Shown here piece after piece: positions 17,021 through 25,546 of a stretch of DNA of 64,000 bases (position 1 is the first letter of the stretch; every line of letters begins with the position of its first letter). The DNA is taken from NCBI RefSeq assembly GCF_014268805.2, contig NZ_JABWRF020000002.1, forward strand, positions 558,001 to 622,000, read 5' to 3'. The notes under the pieces were generated by a model that was given only the letters and a program-made list of their open reading frames with translations, was not told the origin of the DNA and ran no database searches. The stretch comes from Pseudomonas farsensis (GTDB taxonomy: Bacteria; Pseudomonadota; Gammaproteobacteria; Pseudomonadales; Pseudomonadaceae). The translations under genes were made by a program, and so were the position numbers.

Positions 17021-17070
17021 TTGACAGCCCCTTGAACGCTTGATAATAATCCGCCACGTTGTACGACAAC
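17021..17070 (+). promoter_or_regulatory. Promoter and candidate uronate-regulator operator upstream of the porin gene
   Basis: TTGACA (17021-17026) and TAATAA/GATAAT (17042-17049) form a good sigma-70 promoter. It is followed by TTGTACGACAAC (17059-17070), an inverted repeat TTGT-ACG-ACAA located where it would overlap the transcription start. A matching arrangement lies in front of udh, and a related core lies in front of the MFS gene. GntR/FadR-type repressors of hexuronate genes bind sites of this kind; none is encoded in the window. Confidence 0.6.
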
Positions 17071-17091
17071 AGATAACAAAAATAACAAAAG

Positions 17092-17202
17092 AATGGACCT
17101 CCTCATGTCGACATCCCGCACTGCATTCGCACGCCACTCGTACCGCCTGCTCGGCAACCCTCGCCTCTTCGACCCGTCGTGTCCCCCTTCGGGCACCTGA
17201 CG
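17092..17202 (+). CDS. Possible 36-codon leader ORF upstream of the porin
   Basis: An ATG at 17092 opens a frame of 36 codons ending in TGA at 17202, inside the porin mRNA leader about 20 nt after the operator. It encodes a basic Arg/Ser-rich N-terminus followed by a Pro-rich tail. There is no convincing Shine-Dalgarno and I recognise no family, so it may be chance. The rest of the gap from 16861 to 17320 holds the hcnA and porin promoters and a C-rich leader. Confidence 0.2.
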
Positions 17203-17320
17203 CCGCTCACCCGTAATTTCACCCAAGGCCCATGCCGGGCCCGGTATCCACCGCCCCAACTTCCGGCGCCAACGCGTGCACGGGGGACGGGCAGCTACAC
17301 CCCCAGGGAGCACAACAATA

Positions 17321-18559
17321 ATGAAAATCGGCCAGACCCTTCCCTTCGCCCTGCTCGGCGCCAGCGTCCTCGGTGGCCTGCCAGCCACCGGCCTCGCCGC
17401 AGGCTTCGTCGACGATGCCAAGGCCACGCTCGGGTTGCGCAACTTCTACATCAACCGCAACTTCACCAACCCCGCCAACTCGCAGAGCAAGGCGGAGGAA
17501 TGGACGCAGAGCTTCATCCTCGATGCCCGCTCCGGGTTTACCGAGGGGCCGGTGGGGTTTGGTGCAGATGTGCTTGGGCTCTGGTCGGTCAAGCTCGACG
17601 GCGGCGGCGGCACCTACGGCACCGGGCTGTTGCCACGCCACCAGGATGGCCGGCCGGCCGATGACTACGGGCGCCTGGCGGTAGCGGGCAAGGCGCGTAT
17701 ATCCAAAACCGAGCTGAAGATCGGCGAATGGATGCCGGTGCTGCCGATTCTGCGTTCCGATGACGGCCGTTCGCTGCCGCAGACTTTCCGTGGCGGGCAG
17801 GTGACGTCCAGTGAGCTGGCCGGGCTGACGCTGTATGGCGGCCAGTTCCGTGGCAACAGCCCGCGCAACGACGCGAGCATGGAAGACATGAGCTACGGCG
17901 GCGGGCTTTCGGACCGCTTCAACTTTGTCGGTGGCGAGTACACCTTCAATGAAAAGCGCACGTTGGTTGGCGTGTGGAATGCCGAGCTCAAGGACGTGTA
18001 CCAACAGCAGTACCTGCAACTGAGCCATAGCCAGCCGCTGGGTGACTGGACCCTGGGCGCCAACCTTGGCTATTTCCATGGCGATGACGACGGCGCGGCG
18101 CGGGCCGGCAAGCTGGACAACAAGACCTACTCGGGCATGTTCTCGGCCAAGTACGCCGGGCACACCTTCTGGGTGGGCTTGCAGCGGGTCAACGGCGACA
18201 CCTGGATGCGGGTCAACGGCACCAGCGGCGGGACCCTGGCCAACGACAGCTACAACTCAAGCTTCGACCTGGCCGAGGAGCGTTCATGGCAGGTGCGCCA
18301 TGACTTCAACTTCGTCACGGTCGGCGTGCCGGGGCTGACCTTGATGAACCGCTATATCAGCGGCGAAGACGTGCGTATCGGCAGCGTGACTGACGGCAAG
18401 GAATGGGTGCGCGAGACCGAGCTTGCGTATGTGATCCAGAGTGGGGCGTTCAAGGACCTCAGCGTGAAATGGCGCAACTCTTCGATCCGCCGCGATTTCA
18501 ACAATAACGAGTTCGATGAGAACCGGCTGATATTCAATTACCCGTTGTCACTTTTGTAA
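17321..18559 (+). CDS. OprD-family outer membrane porin
   Basis: Substrate-specific outer membrane channel of 412 residues. ATG 17321 is preceded by AGGGAG and starts a signal peptide (MKIGQTLPFALLGASVLGG, then LPATGLA). The mature protein opens GFVDDAKATLGLRNFYINRN, typical of OprD/OccK porins (DDAxATLxLRNFYxNR), with the family's repeated aromatic beta-strands to a C-terminal FNYPLSLL. Next to uronate genes it probably admits galacturonate, glucuronate or the aldarates. Its own promoter carries the operator-like site; a large 31-bp inverted repeat follows it. Confidence 0.88.
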   Translation: MKIGQTLPFALLGASVLGGLPATGLAAGFVDDAKATLGLRNFYINRNFTNPANSQSKAEEWTQSFILDARSGFTEGPVGFGADVLGLWSVKLDGGGGTYGTGLLPRHQDGRPADDYGRLAVAGKARISKTELKIGEWMPVLPILRSDDGRSLPQTFRGGQVTSSELAGLTLYGGQFRGNSPRNDASMEDMSYGGGLSDRFNFVGGEYTFNEKRTLVGVWNAELKDVYQQQYLQLSHSQPLGDWTLGANLGYFHGDDDGAARAGKLDNKTYSGMFSAKYAGHTFWVGLQRVNGDTWMRVNGTSGGTLANDSYNSSFDLAEERSWQVRHDFNFVTVGVPGLTLMNRYISGEDVRIGSVTDGKEWVRETELAYVIQSGAFKDLSVKWRNSSIRRDFNNNEFDENRLIFNYPLSLL

Positions 18560-18593
18560 CAGGCGATTCGACGGTTGTTTATAAGCCTGTCCT

Positions 18594-18679
18594 GGCCTCA
18601 TCGCAGGCTGGCGCCAGCTCCCACAGGGGCCGCGTTGCTCTTGATCTTGTGGGAGCTGGCGCCAGCCTGCGATGAGGCC
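18594..18679. repeat. Perfect 31-bp inverted repeat with internal palindrome
   Basis: Left arm 18594-18624 and right arm 18649-18679 are perfectly complementary over 31 bp, with a 24-nt centre. Each arm contains CTGGCGCCAG, itself a palindrome. The arms resemble the second Pseudomonas REP family (GTGGGAGC...GCGATGAGG). It lies between porin and udh and could terminate the porin transcript or protect it from decay. Confidence 0.85.
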
Positions 18680-18765
18680 CTGGCAGGTAACCCAGAACAT
18701 TAGATCGGCGGAATATTTCAGCCGGGCTGGTACAGGACAGTTGATCACCTGCCCACCATGCCCCG

Positions 18766-18814
18766 TTGACAACCTGCAAACGCACTGTCGATAATCTTCG
18801 CAGTCATACGACAA
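18766..18814 (+). promoter_or_regulatory. Promoter and operator-like site upstream of udh
   Basis: TTGACA (18766-18771) and GATAAT (18790-18795), 18-bp spacer, form a strong promoter. TCATACGACAA (18804-18814) follows at the likely start. The segment ACGACAAC followed by TAACAAAAG is shared with the porin leader, suggesting one repressor for both units. Confidence 0.6.
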
Positions 18815-18842
18815 CTTACAACAATTAACAAAAGAGCCGGCC

Positions 18843-19649
18843 ATGACCCCTACTCCCTTCAAACGCCTGCTGCTCACCGGAGCCGCAGGCGGCCTGGGCA
18901 AGGTCCTTCGCGAACGTCTGCACGACGTTGCCGAGGTCCTGCGCCTTTCTGATATCAGCCCCATGGACCCGCCACGCGGTGCCGACGAAGAAGTGGTCAC
19001 CTGCGACCTCGCCGACAAAGCGGCGGTGCACGCGCTGGTCGAAGGCGTAGACGCCATCATCCACTTTGGCGGTGTGTCGACCGAGCACTCGTTCGAAACC
19101 ATCCTCGGCCCGAATATCTGCGGCGTGTTCCACGTCTACGAGGCCGCGCGCAAGCATGGCGTCAAGCGCATCATCTTCGCCAGCTCCAACCACACCATCG
19201 GCTTCTACCGCCAGGACGAGCGCATCGACGCCCACTCCCCACGCCGCCCGGACAGCTACTACGGGCTGTCCAAGTGTTACGGCGAAGACCTTGCCAGCTT
19301 CTACTTCGACCGCTACGGCATCGAAACCGTGAGCATCCGCATTGGCTCATCGTTCCCCGAGCCACAAAACCCCCGCATGCTCTGCACCTGGCTGAGCTAC
19401 GACGACCTGGTGCAACTGATCCAGCGCGGGCTGTTTACCGCCAATGTCGGCCACACCATCGTCTACGGCGCCTCCGACAACCGCACCGTGTGGTGGGACA
19501 ACCGCCATGCCGAGCACTTGGGCTACCAGCCCAAGGACACCTCCGAGGTGTTCCGCGCGGCCGTCGAAGCCAAGCCGGCGCCAGCCGCCGATGATCCGAG
19601 CATGGTCTACCAGGGCGGCGCCTTCGCGGCGGCCGGCCCGTTCAACTGA
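18843..19649 (+). CDS. udh: Uronate dehydrogenase
   Basis: NAD-dependent oxidation of D-galacturonate or D-glucuronate to the aldarolactone in the cytoplasm. 268 residues, an extended-SDR enzyme. Seen: N-terminal LLTGAAGGLGKVLRERL (glycine-rich NAD motif), VDAIIHFGGVSTEHSF, IIFASSNHTIGFY, and the catalytic YYGLSKCYGEDLA with the Tyr-xxx-Lys pair. The C-terminal part (GHTIVYGASDNRTVWWDN) is typical of bacterial Udh. First gene of udh-lactonase-dctPQM, under the promoter at 18766-18814. Confidence 0.92.
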   Translation: MTPTPFKRLLLTGAAGGLGKVLRERLHDVAEVLRLSDISPMDPPRGADEEVVTCDLADKAAVHALVEGVDAIIHFGGVSTEHSFETILGPNICGVFHVYEAARKHGVKRIIFASSNHTIGFYRQDERIDAHSPRRPDSYYGLSKCYGEDLASFYFDRYGIETVSIRIGSSFPEPQNPRMLCTWLSYDDLVQLIQRGLFTANVGHTIVYGASDNRTVWWDNRHAEHLGYQPKDTSEVFRAAVEAKPAPAADDPSMVYQGGAFAAAGPFN

Positions 19650-19673
19650 CCCTGCACCGCAGAAGGCCTGGCG

Positions 19674-20555
19674 ATGAACTGCGAACTGATCCTCGATGCC
19701 CGTAATGGCACCGGCGAAAGCCCGGTGTGGCACCCGCTCGAACAGGCCCTGTACTGGGTCGATATCCCCGCGCGCCAGCTGCACCGCTGGCAACTGGCCG
19801 ATGGCCTGCACCAGGTGTGGCAAGGCGAGCAGATGCTCGCCTGCATCGCCCGCAGCGCCCATGGCTGGGTGGCCGGCATGGAAAGCGGCATCTTCCAGCT
19901 ACGCCCCCAGGCCGACGGCAGCCTCGCCAGCCACCTGCTGAGCAGCGTTGCCCATGCCCAGCCCGGCATGCGCTTCAACGATGGCCGCTGCGACCGCCAA
20001 GGCCGCTTCTGGGCCGGCACCATGCTCATGGACATGCAACAAGGTGCGCCAGTGGGCGCGCTGTACCGGCATGACGGCGAAGGCCGCCTGCACCTGCAAC
20101 AGGACGGCATGATCGTGCCCAACGGCCTGGCCTTCAGCCCGGACGGCCGGCGCATGTACCTGTCTGACTCGCACCCCCAGGTGCAGCAGATCTGGGCCTT
20201 CGACTACGACATCGATACCGCCACGCCGCACAACAAACGCCTGTTCGTCGATATGCGCGAATACCCCGGCCGCCCCGATGGCGCCGCCGTCGACCAGGAC
20301 GGCTGCTACTGGATCTGCGGCAACGACGCCGGGCAGATTCACCGCTTCACCCCGGACGGGCGCCTCGACCGCTCGCTGGACGTGCCGGTGAAAAAACCGG
20401 CCATGTGCGCCTTCGGGGGCGCCAACCTCGACACTCTCTACGTGACCTCGATCCGCCCCGCCAACACCGACCTCAGCGACCAGCCGCTGGCCGGTGGGGT
20501 ATTCGCCCTCAACCCTGGCACCCGAGGCTTGGAGGAGCCTGCCTGGCAAGGCTGA
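19674..20555 (+). CDS. SMP-30/gluconolactonase family aldarolactonase
   Basis: Six-bladed beta-propeller lactonase of 293 residues that most likely opens the galactaro- or glucarolactone made by Udh to galactarate or glucarate. Metal-site signatures are visible: GTGESPVWHP (Glu ligand) near residue 14, MRFNDGRCDRQGRFWAGTM (Asn/Asp region) about residue 100, VPNGLAFSPDGRRMYLSDS (Asn and Asp ligands) and CAFGGANLDTLYVTS near the end. It is 24 nt after udh, in the same direction. The substrate assignment rests on context; many SMP-30 members share these motifs. Confidence 0.87.
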   Translation: MNCELILDARNGTGESPVWHPLEQALYWVDIPARQLHRWQLADGLHQVWQGEQMLACIARSAHGWVAGMESGIFQLRPQADGSLASHLLSSVAHAQPGMRFNDGRCDRQGRFWAGTMLMDMQQGAPVGALYRHDGEGRLHLQQDGMIVPNGLAFSPDGRRMYLSDSHPQVQQIWAFDYDIDTATPHNKRLFVDMREYPGRPDGAAVDQDGCYWICGNDAGQIHRFTPDGRLDRSLDVPVKKPAMCAFGGANLDTLYVTSIRPANTDLSDQPLAGGVFALNPGTRGLEEPAWQG

Positions 20556-20617
20556 ACGCCCTGGCATCCAACACTTGCACGAACGAAACCGGATAATAAA
20601 AAACACGGAGTTTCATC

Positions 20618-21589
20618 ATGACTTTCAAACGCAAGCTGCTTCTTGCCGTACTCCCGCTGACCTTCAGCCTGGCCATGCCGGCCTCGGCGCTGGACATCAA
20701 GTTCGCCGAAATCCACCCGGCCGGCTACCCGACCGTGGTCGCCGAACAGAACATGGGCAAAAAACTCGAACAGGCCAGCAATGGCGCTATCACCTTCAAG
20801 ATGTTCGCCGGCGGCGTGCTGGGCTCGGAGAAGGAAGTGATCGAGCAGACGCAGATTGGCGCCGTGCAGATGACCCGCGTCAGCCTGGGCATCGTCGGCC
20901 CGGTGGTGCCGGATGTGAACGTGTTCAACATGCCGTTCGTGTTCCGCGACCACGAGCACATGCGCAAGATCATCGACGGCGAGATCGGCCAGGAGATCCT
21001 CGACAAGATCACCAGTTCCGAATTCAACCTGGTGGCCCTGGCCTGGATGGATGGCGGCTCGCGCAGCATCTACACGAAAAAACCGGTACGCCGCCTTGAA
21101 GACCTCAAGGGCATGAAAATCCGCGTGCAAGGCAACCCGCTGTTCATCGACATGATGAACGCCATGGGCGGCAACGGCATCGCCATGGACACCGGCGAGA
21201 TCTTCAGCGCCCTGCAGACCGGCGTTATCGACGGCGCCGAGAACAACCCGCCGACGCTGCTCGAGCACAACCACTACCAGAGCGCCAAGTACTACACCCT
21301 CACCGGCCACCTGATCCTGCCGGAGCCGGTGGTGATGTCCAAGACCACCTGGGACAAGCTCACCCCCGAGCAGCAAACCCTGGTGAAAAAGGTCGCCCGC
21401 GAAGCGCAGATGGAAGAGCGCGCCCTGTGGGATGCCAAGTCCGCCGCCAGCGAAGAGAAACTCAAGGCGGCCGGTGTCGAGTTCATCACCGTCGACAAGA
21501 AGCCGTTCTATGACGCCACTGCCTCGGTGCGCGAGAAATACGGCGCGCCTTACGCCGACCTGATGAAGCGTATCGACGCCGTCCAGTAA
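20618..21589 (+). CDS. TRAP transporter substrate-binding protein (DctP family)
   Basis: Periplasmic binding protein of 323 residues for a tripartite ATP-independent transporter. Signal peptide MTFKRKLLLAVLPLTFSLAM with cleavage near ASA-LDIKFAE. The DctP fold is evident from KFAEIHPAGYPTVVAEQ, MFAGGVLGSEKEVIEQTQIG, the central DLKGMKIRVQGNPLFIDMMN with the carboxylate-binding Arg, and GVIDGAENNPPTLLEHNHY. CGGAG lies before the ATG. Placed directly after udh and the lactonase and before DctQM, it is most likely a hexuronate receptor. Confidence 0.9.
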   Translation: MTFKRKLLLAVLPLTFSLAMPASALDIKFAEIHPAGYPTVVAEQNMGKKLEQASNGAITFKMFAGGVLGSEKEVIEQTQIGAVQMTRVSLGIVGPVVPDVNVFNMPFVFRDHEHMRKIIDGEIGQEILDKITSSEFNLVALAWMDGGSRSIYTKKPVRRLEDLKGMKIRVQGNPLFIDMMNAMGGNGIAMDTGEIFSALQTGVIDGAENNPPTLLEHNHYQSAKYYTLTGHLILPEPVVMSKTTWDKLTPEQQTLVKKVAREAQMEERALWDAKSAASEEKLKAAGVEFITVDKKPFYDATASVREKYGAPYADLMKRIDAVQ

Positions 21590-21655
21590 AGCCGGCCCCT
21601 TCCAAGACAAACCCGGCAGTGCGGCGCCCGTCGCCCTGCCGCTTTGGTGATGCCA

Positions 21656-22183
21656 ATGAAATCACTGTTTCTGAGCGTGAACGACACGCTGTATCGCGGC
21701 TGCATCTGGATCGCCGGCCTGTCGATCCTGACCATGTCGCTGATCATCCCGTGGGGCATCTTCGCCCGCTATGTGCTGGGCACCGGCTCCAGTTGGCCAG
21801 AGCCGGTGGCGATTCTGCTGATGGTGGTGTTCACCTTCGTCGGCGCCGCCGCCAGCTACCGCGCCGGGGCACACATGGCGGTGGCGATGATCACCGACCG
21901 CCTGCCACCCATCCCGCGCCGGCTGCTGTCGGTGCTGGTGCAAGTGCTGATGATCGTGGTCTGCGTGTTCATGACCTGGTACGGCACCAAGCTGTGCATC
22001 ACCACCTGGAACCAGTCGCTGGCGTCGCTGCCAGGCATCCGCGTGGGCATGACCTACGCGCCGATCCCGATTGGCGGTGTGCTGACGCTGTTTTTTGTGG
22101 TGGAAAAACTGCTTCTGGGCGATCAGAGCCAGCGCAAGGTCGTGCGCTTCGACCATTTCGAAGAAAGCGAAGGAGCGGCCTGA
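21656..22183 (+). CDS. TRAP transporter small permease (DctQ family)
   Basis: Inner-membrane protein of 175 residues with four predicted membrane helices, pairing with the large permease. DctQ features: N-terminal LYRGCIWIAGLSILTMSLII, then a PWGIFARYVLGTGSSWPEPV segment typical of the family and a C-terminal IPIGGVLTLFFVVEKLLLG. Starts at 21650 (ATGCCAATG) and 21656 are both possible; family alignment favours MKSLFL at 21656. It lies 66 nt after dctP and 1 nt before the dctM start. Confidence 0.87.
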   Translation: MKSLFLSVNDTLYRGCIWIAGLSILTMSLIIPWGIFARYVLGTGSSWPEPVAILLMVVFTFVGAAASYRAGAHMAVAMITDRLPPIPRRLLSVLVQVLMIVVCVFMTWYGTKLCITTWNQSLASLPGIRVGMTYAPIPIGGVLTLFFVVEKLLLGDQSQRKVVRFDHFEESEGAA

Positions 22184-22184
22184 C

Positions 22185-23465
22185 ATGGATGCATTCATTT
22201 TGTTGGGCAGCTTTATCCTGCTGATTCTGCTCGGCATGCCAGTGGCCTATGCCCTTGGCCTGTCGGCACTGATTGGCGCCTGGTGGATCGACATCCCGCT
22301 GCAAGCGATGATGATTCAGGTGGCCAGCGGGGTTAACAAGTTCTCGCTGCTGGCGATCCCGTTCTTCGTGCTGGCGGGCGCGATCATGGCCGAAGGCGGC
22401 ATGTCACGCAGGCTGGTGGCCTTCGCCGGGGTGCTGGTGGGCTTTGTGCGGGGCGGGCTGTCGCTGGTCAATATCATGGCCTCGACGTTCTTTGGCGCCA
22501 TTTCCGGCTCGTCGGTGGCCGACACTGCATCGGTGGGCTCGGTGCTGATCCCGGAGATGGAGCGCAAAGGCTACCCGCGCGAGTTCTCCACTGCCGTGAC
22601 CGTCAGCGGTTCGGTGCAGGCGCTGCTGACCCCGCCGAGCCACAACTCGGTGCTGTATTCGCTGGCGGCCGGCGGCACGGTGTCGATTGCCTCGCTGTTC
22701 ATGGCCGGGGTGATGCCGGGGTTGCTGCTCAGCGCGGTGATGATGGGCCTGTGCCTGATCTTCGCGAAAAAGCGCAACTACCCCAAGGGCGAGGTGATCC
22801 CGCTGCGCCAGGCGCTGAAGATTGCCGGCGAAGCGCTGTGGGGGCTGATGGCCATGGTCATCATTCTGGGCGGCATTCTGTCCGGGGTGTTCACCGCGAC
22901 CGAATCGGCAGCCGTGGCCGTGGTGTGGTCGTTCTTCGTGACCATGTTCATCTACCGCGACTACAAGTGGCGCGACCTGCCCAAGTTGATGCACCGCACG
23001 GTGCGTACCATCTCCATCGTGATGATCCTGATCGGCTTTGCCGCAAGCTTCGGCTACGTGATGACGCTGATGCAGATCCCGTCGAAAATCACCACGGCGT
23101 TCCTGACCCTGTCGGACAACCGCTATGTGATCCTGATGTGCATCAACTTCATGCTGCTGTTGCTGGGCACAGTGATGGACATGGCGCCGCTGATCCTGAT
23201 TCTCACGCCCATCCTGCTGCCGGTGATTACCGGTATCGGCGTGGACCCGGTGCACTTCGGCATGATCATGCTGGTGAACCTGGGCATCGGGCTGATCACA
23301 CCGCCCGTGGGTGCAGTGCTGTTTGTCGGCTCGGCGATCGGCAAGGTCAGTATCGAAGCCACGGTGAAGGCGTTGCTGCCGTTTTATCTGGCGTTGTTCC
23401 TGGTGCTGATGGCGGTGACCTACATTCCGGCGATTTCGCTGTGGCTGCCTAGCGTCGTACTTTAA
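22185..23465 (+). CDS. TRAP transporter large permease (DctM family)
   Basis: Twelve-helix, sodium-coupled transport subunit of 426 residues. Start at 22185 (MDAFILLGSFILLILLGMPV) with AAGGAG about 10 nt upstream. DctM markers: KFSLLAIPFFVLAGAIMAEG, the GAISGSSVADTASVGSVLIP signature, ALLTPPSHNSVLYSLAAGG and a C-terminal GLITPPVGAVLFVGSAIGK. Together with DctP and DctQ it forms a complete transporter, probably for galacturonate/glucuronate, given udh upstream. A REP pair follows the stop. Confidence 0.91.
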   Translation: MDAFILLGSFILLILLGMPVAYALGLSALIGAWWIDIPLQAMMIQVASGVNKFSLLAIPFFVLAGAIMAEGGMSRRLVAFAGVLVGFVRGGLSLVNIMASTFFGAISGSSVADTASVGSVLIPEMERKGYPREFSTAVTVSGSVQALLTPPSHNSVLYSLAAGGTVSIASLFMAGVMPGLLLSAVMMGLCLIFAKKRNYPKGEVIPLRQALKIAGEALWGLMAMVIILGGILSGVFTATESAAVAVVWSFFVTMFIYRDYKWRDLPKLMHRTVRTISIVMILIGFAASFGYVMTLMQIPSKITTAFLTLSDNRYVILMCINFMLLLLGTVMDMAPLILILTPILLPVITGIGVDPVHFGMIMLVNLGIGLITPPVGAVLFVGSAIGKVSIEATVKALLPFYLALFLVLMAVTYIPAISLWLPSVVL

Positions 23466-23486
23466 ACCCGCGCCGCCCGCTGGATG

Positions 23487-23600
23487 TGTAGGAGCGGCCT
23501 TGCGTCGCGAAAGGGCTGCGAAGCGGCCCCCTTTTGGCGTCCAGGCAGATAATGCCGGGGCCGCTTCGCGGCCCTTTCGCGACGCAAGGCCGCTCCTACA
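23487..23600. repeat. REP inverted pair
   Basis: TGTAGGAGCGGCCTTGCGTC at the left and GACGCAAGGCCGCTCCTACA at the right, with AAAGGGCTGCGAAGCGGCCCC paired inside. The arms are nearly perfect. It separates the TRAP operon from the DMT transporter gene and may end or stabilise the operon transcript. Confidence 0.9.
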
Positions 23601-23641
23601 CACAGCTAGCAAAGCGCTGTTTTGCAAAATGGACTCTGCAC

Positions 23642-24565
23642 ATGGCTGTAACCTCCCTGGCTCCTGCCCTTTTCCCACGCAAGCTGGCCATCGCCCTGTT
23701 GGCGCTGCTGGCGTGTTCCTTCGCTGCCAACCACGTCGCCGCCCGCATCGCCTTCGATGACGGCACCGGCGTGCTGCTGGCCATTTTGTGCCGCTCGGGC
23801 ATTACCTTCCTGGTGCTCGCCGGCCTGCTGCTGTGGCAGCGCCAGAGCATCGGCCTGCCCAGCGGCACGCGGCGCTGGCAATTGCTGCTGGGCCTGCTGA
23901 TCGCCACCCAGAGCCTGTGCCTGTATTCGGCCGTGGCGCGCATTCCGGTGGCGCTGGCGTTACTGGTGGGCAACACCTTCCCGATGCTGCTGGCGCTGCT
24001 CACCTGGGCGCTGGGCGGCGCGCGCCCGACCGGGCGCACGGTGCTGTTCATGGGGTTGATCCTGTGCGGCCTGGTGCTGGCACTGGATGTGCCTGGGCGC
24101 CTGGCCGCCAGCAGTGACGCCAACCCGCACTGGGCGCTGGGCGTGAGCCTGGCCTTCGGCGCTGCCTGCGCGTTCGCCTGTGCCCTGTGGATAACCGACC
24201 ACAAGCTGGCCAGCGTTCGCGGCCCGGTGCGCAGCCTGCTGACCTTGCTGATCGTGTTTTCCAGCATGCTGGTGGCGGGCGCCAGCGGCGTGATGCCGTC
24301 CGGGTTGTCACTGCCGGGCAGCAGCACCGGCTGGGTCGCCCTGGCAAGTCTGGTGGTGTTGTATGGCGTGGCGTTCACCTTGCTGTTCGTCTGCGTGCCA
24401 CGGCTGAACATGGCGCAGAACGCCCCGGTGATGAATGTCGAACCCATCGCCACCCTGCTGCTGGGCTGGGCGCTGTTGGGCCAGCAATTGGGCAACCTGC
24501 AACTGCTCGGCGGCGCCGTGGTGGTGAGCGGCATCGTGCTGCTGACGTACCGCCGGGCCAACTGA
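23642..24565 (+). CDS. EamA/DMT-superfamily transporter
   Basis: Inner-membrane protein of 307 residues with about ten membrane helices arranged as two EamA repeats (for example LALLACSFAANHVAARIAF in the first half and GVSLAFGAACAFACALWIT at the start of the second). Such proteins often export amino acids or other metabolites. ATG 23642 (MAVTSLAP) starts just before the first helix; the ribosome binding site is weak. The gene lies between the uronate TRAP genes and the epimerase, in the same direction, so it may belong to the same catabolic unit, but its substrate cannot be inferred. Confidence 0.83.
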   Translation: MAVTSLAPALFPRKLAIALLALLACSFAANHVAARIAFDDGTGVLLAILCRSGITFLVLAGLLLWQRQSIGLPSGTRRWQLLLGLLIATQSLCLYSAVARIPVALALLVGNTFPMLLALLTWALGGARPTGRTVLFMGLILCGLVLALDVPGRLAASSDANPHWALGVSLAFGAACAFACALWITDHKLASVRGPVRSLLTLLIVFSSMLVAGASGVMPSGLSLPGSSTGWVALASLVVLYGVAFTLLFVCVPRLNMAQNAPVMNVEPIATLLLGWALLGQQLGNLQLLGGAVVVSGIVLLTYRRAN

Positions 24566-24588
24566 CCCCTCTTCAAAGGAGCCTTGAA

Positions 24589-25458
24589 TTGGCCGTGACC
24601 GAACTGCACCTGCAAGATCACCTGACCCGCCTGAGCCTGGCACCCGCTACCGGCGCCAGCCTGGTCAACTGGCAGGTCAAGGCCACCGGCCAGGCGCTGC
24701 TGCGCCACAGCGACGCCGCCGCACTGGCCAGCGGCACGCCGCGGCGGCTGGGCTGCTACCTGCTGGCTCCCTGGTCCAACCGCATCGCCGGAGGCGGTTA
24801 TGCCCGCCCCGATGGTTGGCAGGCACTGGCGCCCAATACCGACCATGACGTCTACCCCATCCATGGCAGCGCCTGGTTGCAGGCCTGGCAGGTTGAGCAC
24901 CACAGCCAGCGCCGGGCGCGCCTGAGCCTGGACAGCAAAGTGCCGTTCGCCTACCGCGCGACGCTGGATGTGGAACTGCATGACGGCTGCCTGCAACTGG
25001 ACCTGCAGGTCACCCATCAAGACCCCGTCGCCAACTGGTACGGGCTGGGGCTACACCCCTATTTCCCGCGCCATGCCGATACTCGGCTGCAGGCGGCGGC
25101 GCAGCATGTGTGGCTGGCAGACGAAGGGCAGTTGCCTTCGCGCCAGGCGGCACTGCCACAGGACTGGAACTTCGAGGCGCTCGGGCCTCTGCCAGGCGGG
25201 GTAGTCGATCATGGCTTTGGCGGCTGGCCGGGCAGCTGCATTATCGAGCAGCCAAGTGCTGGCTACCGTCTGGCGTGCAGCGCCACAGGCGCCGAGCACT
25301 TCTTGCTGTTTTGCCCGCAGGGCAAGGACTTCTTCTGTTTCGAGCCGGTCAGCCACCCGGTCAATGCGCATCACTTGCCCGGGCGGCCGGGGCTGCGCTT
25401 GTTAGAGCAAGGTGAAGTCATGAGCCTGGGGTTCAGGATGCAGTATCAGGCGCTGTGA
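24589..25458 (+). CDS. Aldose 1-epimerase (GalM-like mutarotase)
   Basis: Beta-sandwich mutarotase of 289 residues that interconverts anomers of a sugar or sugar acid. The start is an unusual TTG at 24589, chosen because AAGGAG (24576-24581) lies 7 nt upstream; GTG 24595 is the other possibility. Seen: LLAPWSNRIAGGGY near residue 60, HGSAWLQAWQV with the conserved His, GLGLHPYFPRHADT (second catalytic His region), and a C-terminal FCFEPVSHPVNAHHLPG motif. The gene is 23 nt after the DMT transporter. In the uronate context it may supply the anomer used by Udh. Confidence 0.85.
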   Translation: MAVTELHLQDHLTRLSLAPATGASLVNWQVKATGQALLRHSDAAALASGTPRRLGCYLLAPWSNRIAGGGYARPDGWQALAPNTDHDVYPIHGSAWLQAWQVEHHSQRRARLSLDSKVPFAYRATLDVELHDGCLQLDLQVTHQDPVANWYGLGLHPYFPRHADTRLQAAAQHVWLADEGQLPSRQAALPQDWNFEALGPLPGGVVDHGFGGWPGSCIIEQPSAGYRLACSATGAEHFLLFCPQGKDFFCFEPVSHPVNAHHLPGRPGLRLLEQGEVMSLGFRMQYQAL

Positions 25459-25546
25459 GCAGGTAGCGGTGTTTGGGCTTCGCTGTGCGCAGAGCACTGG
25501 GGCAGCGTGGGAGATTCTATGGTTTCGGGCAAGTCGCTTTTGATTG

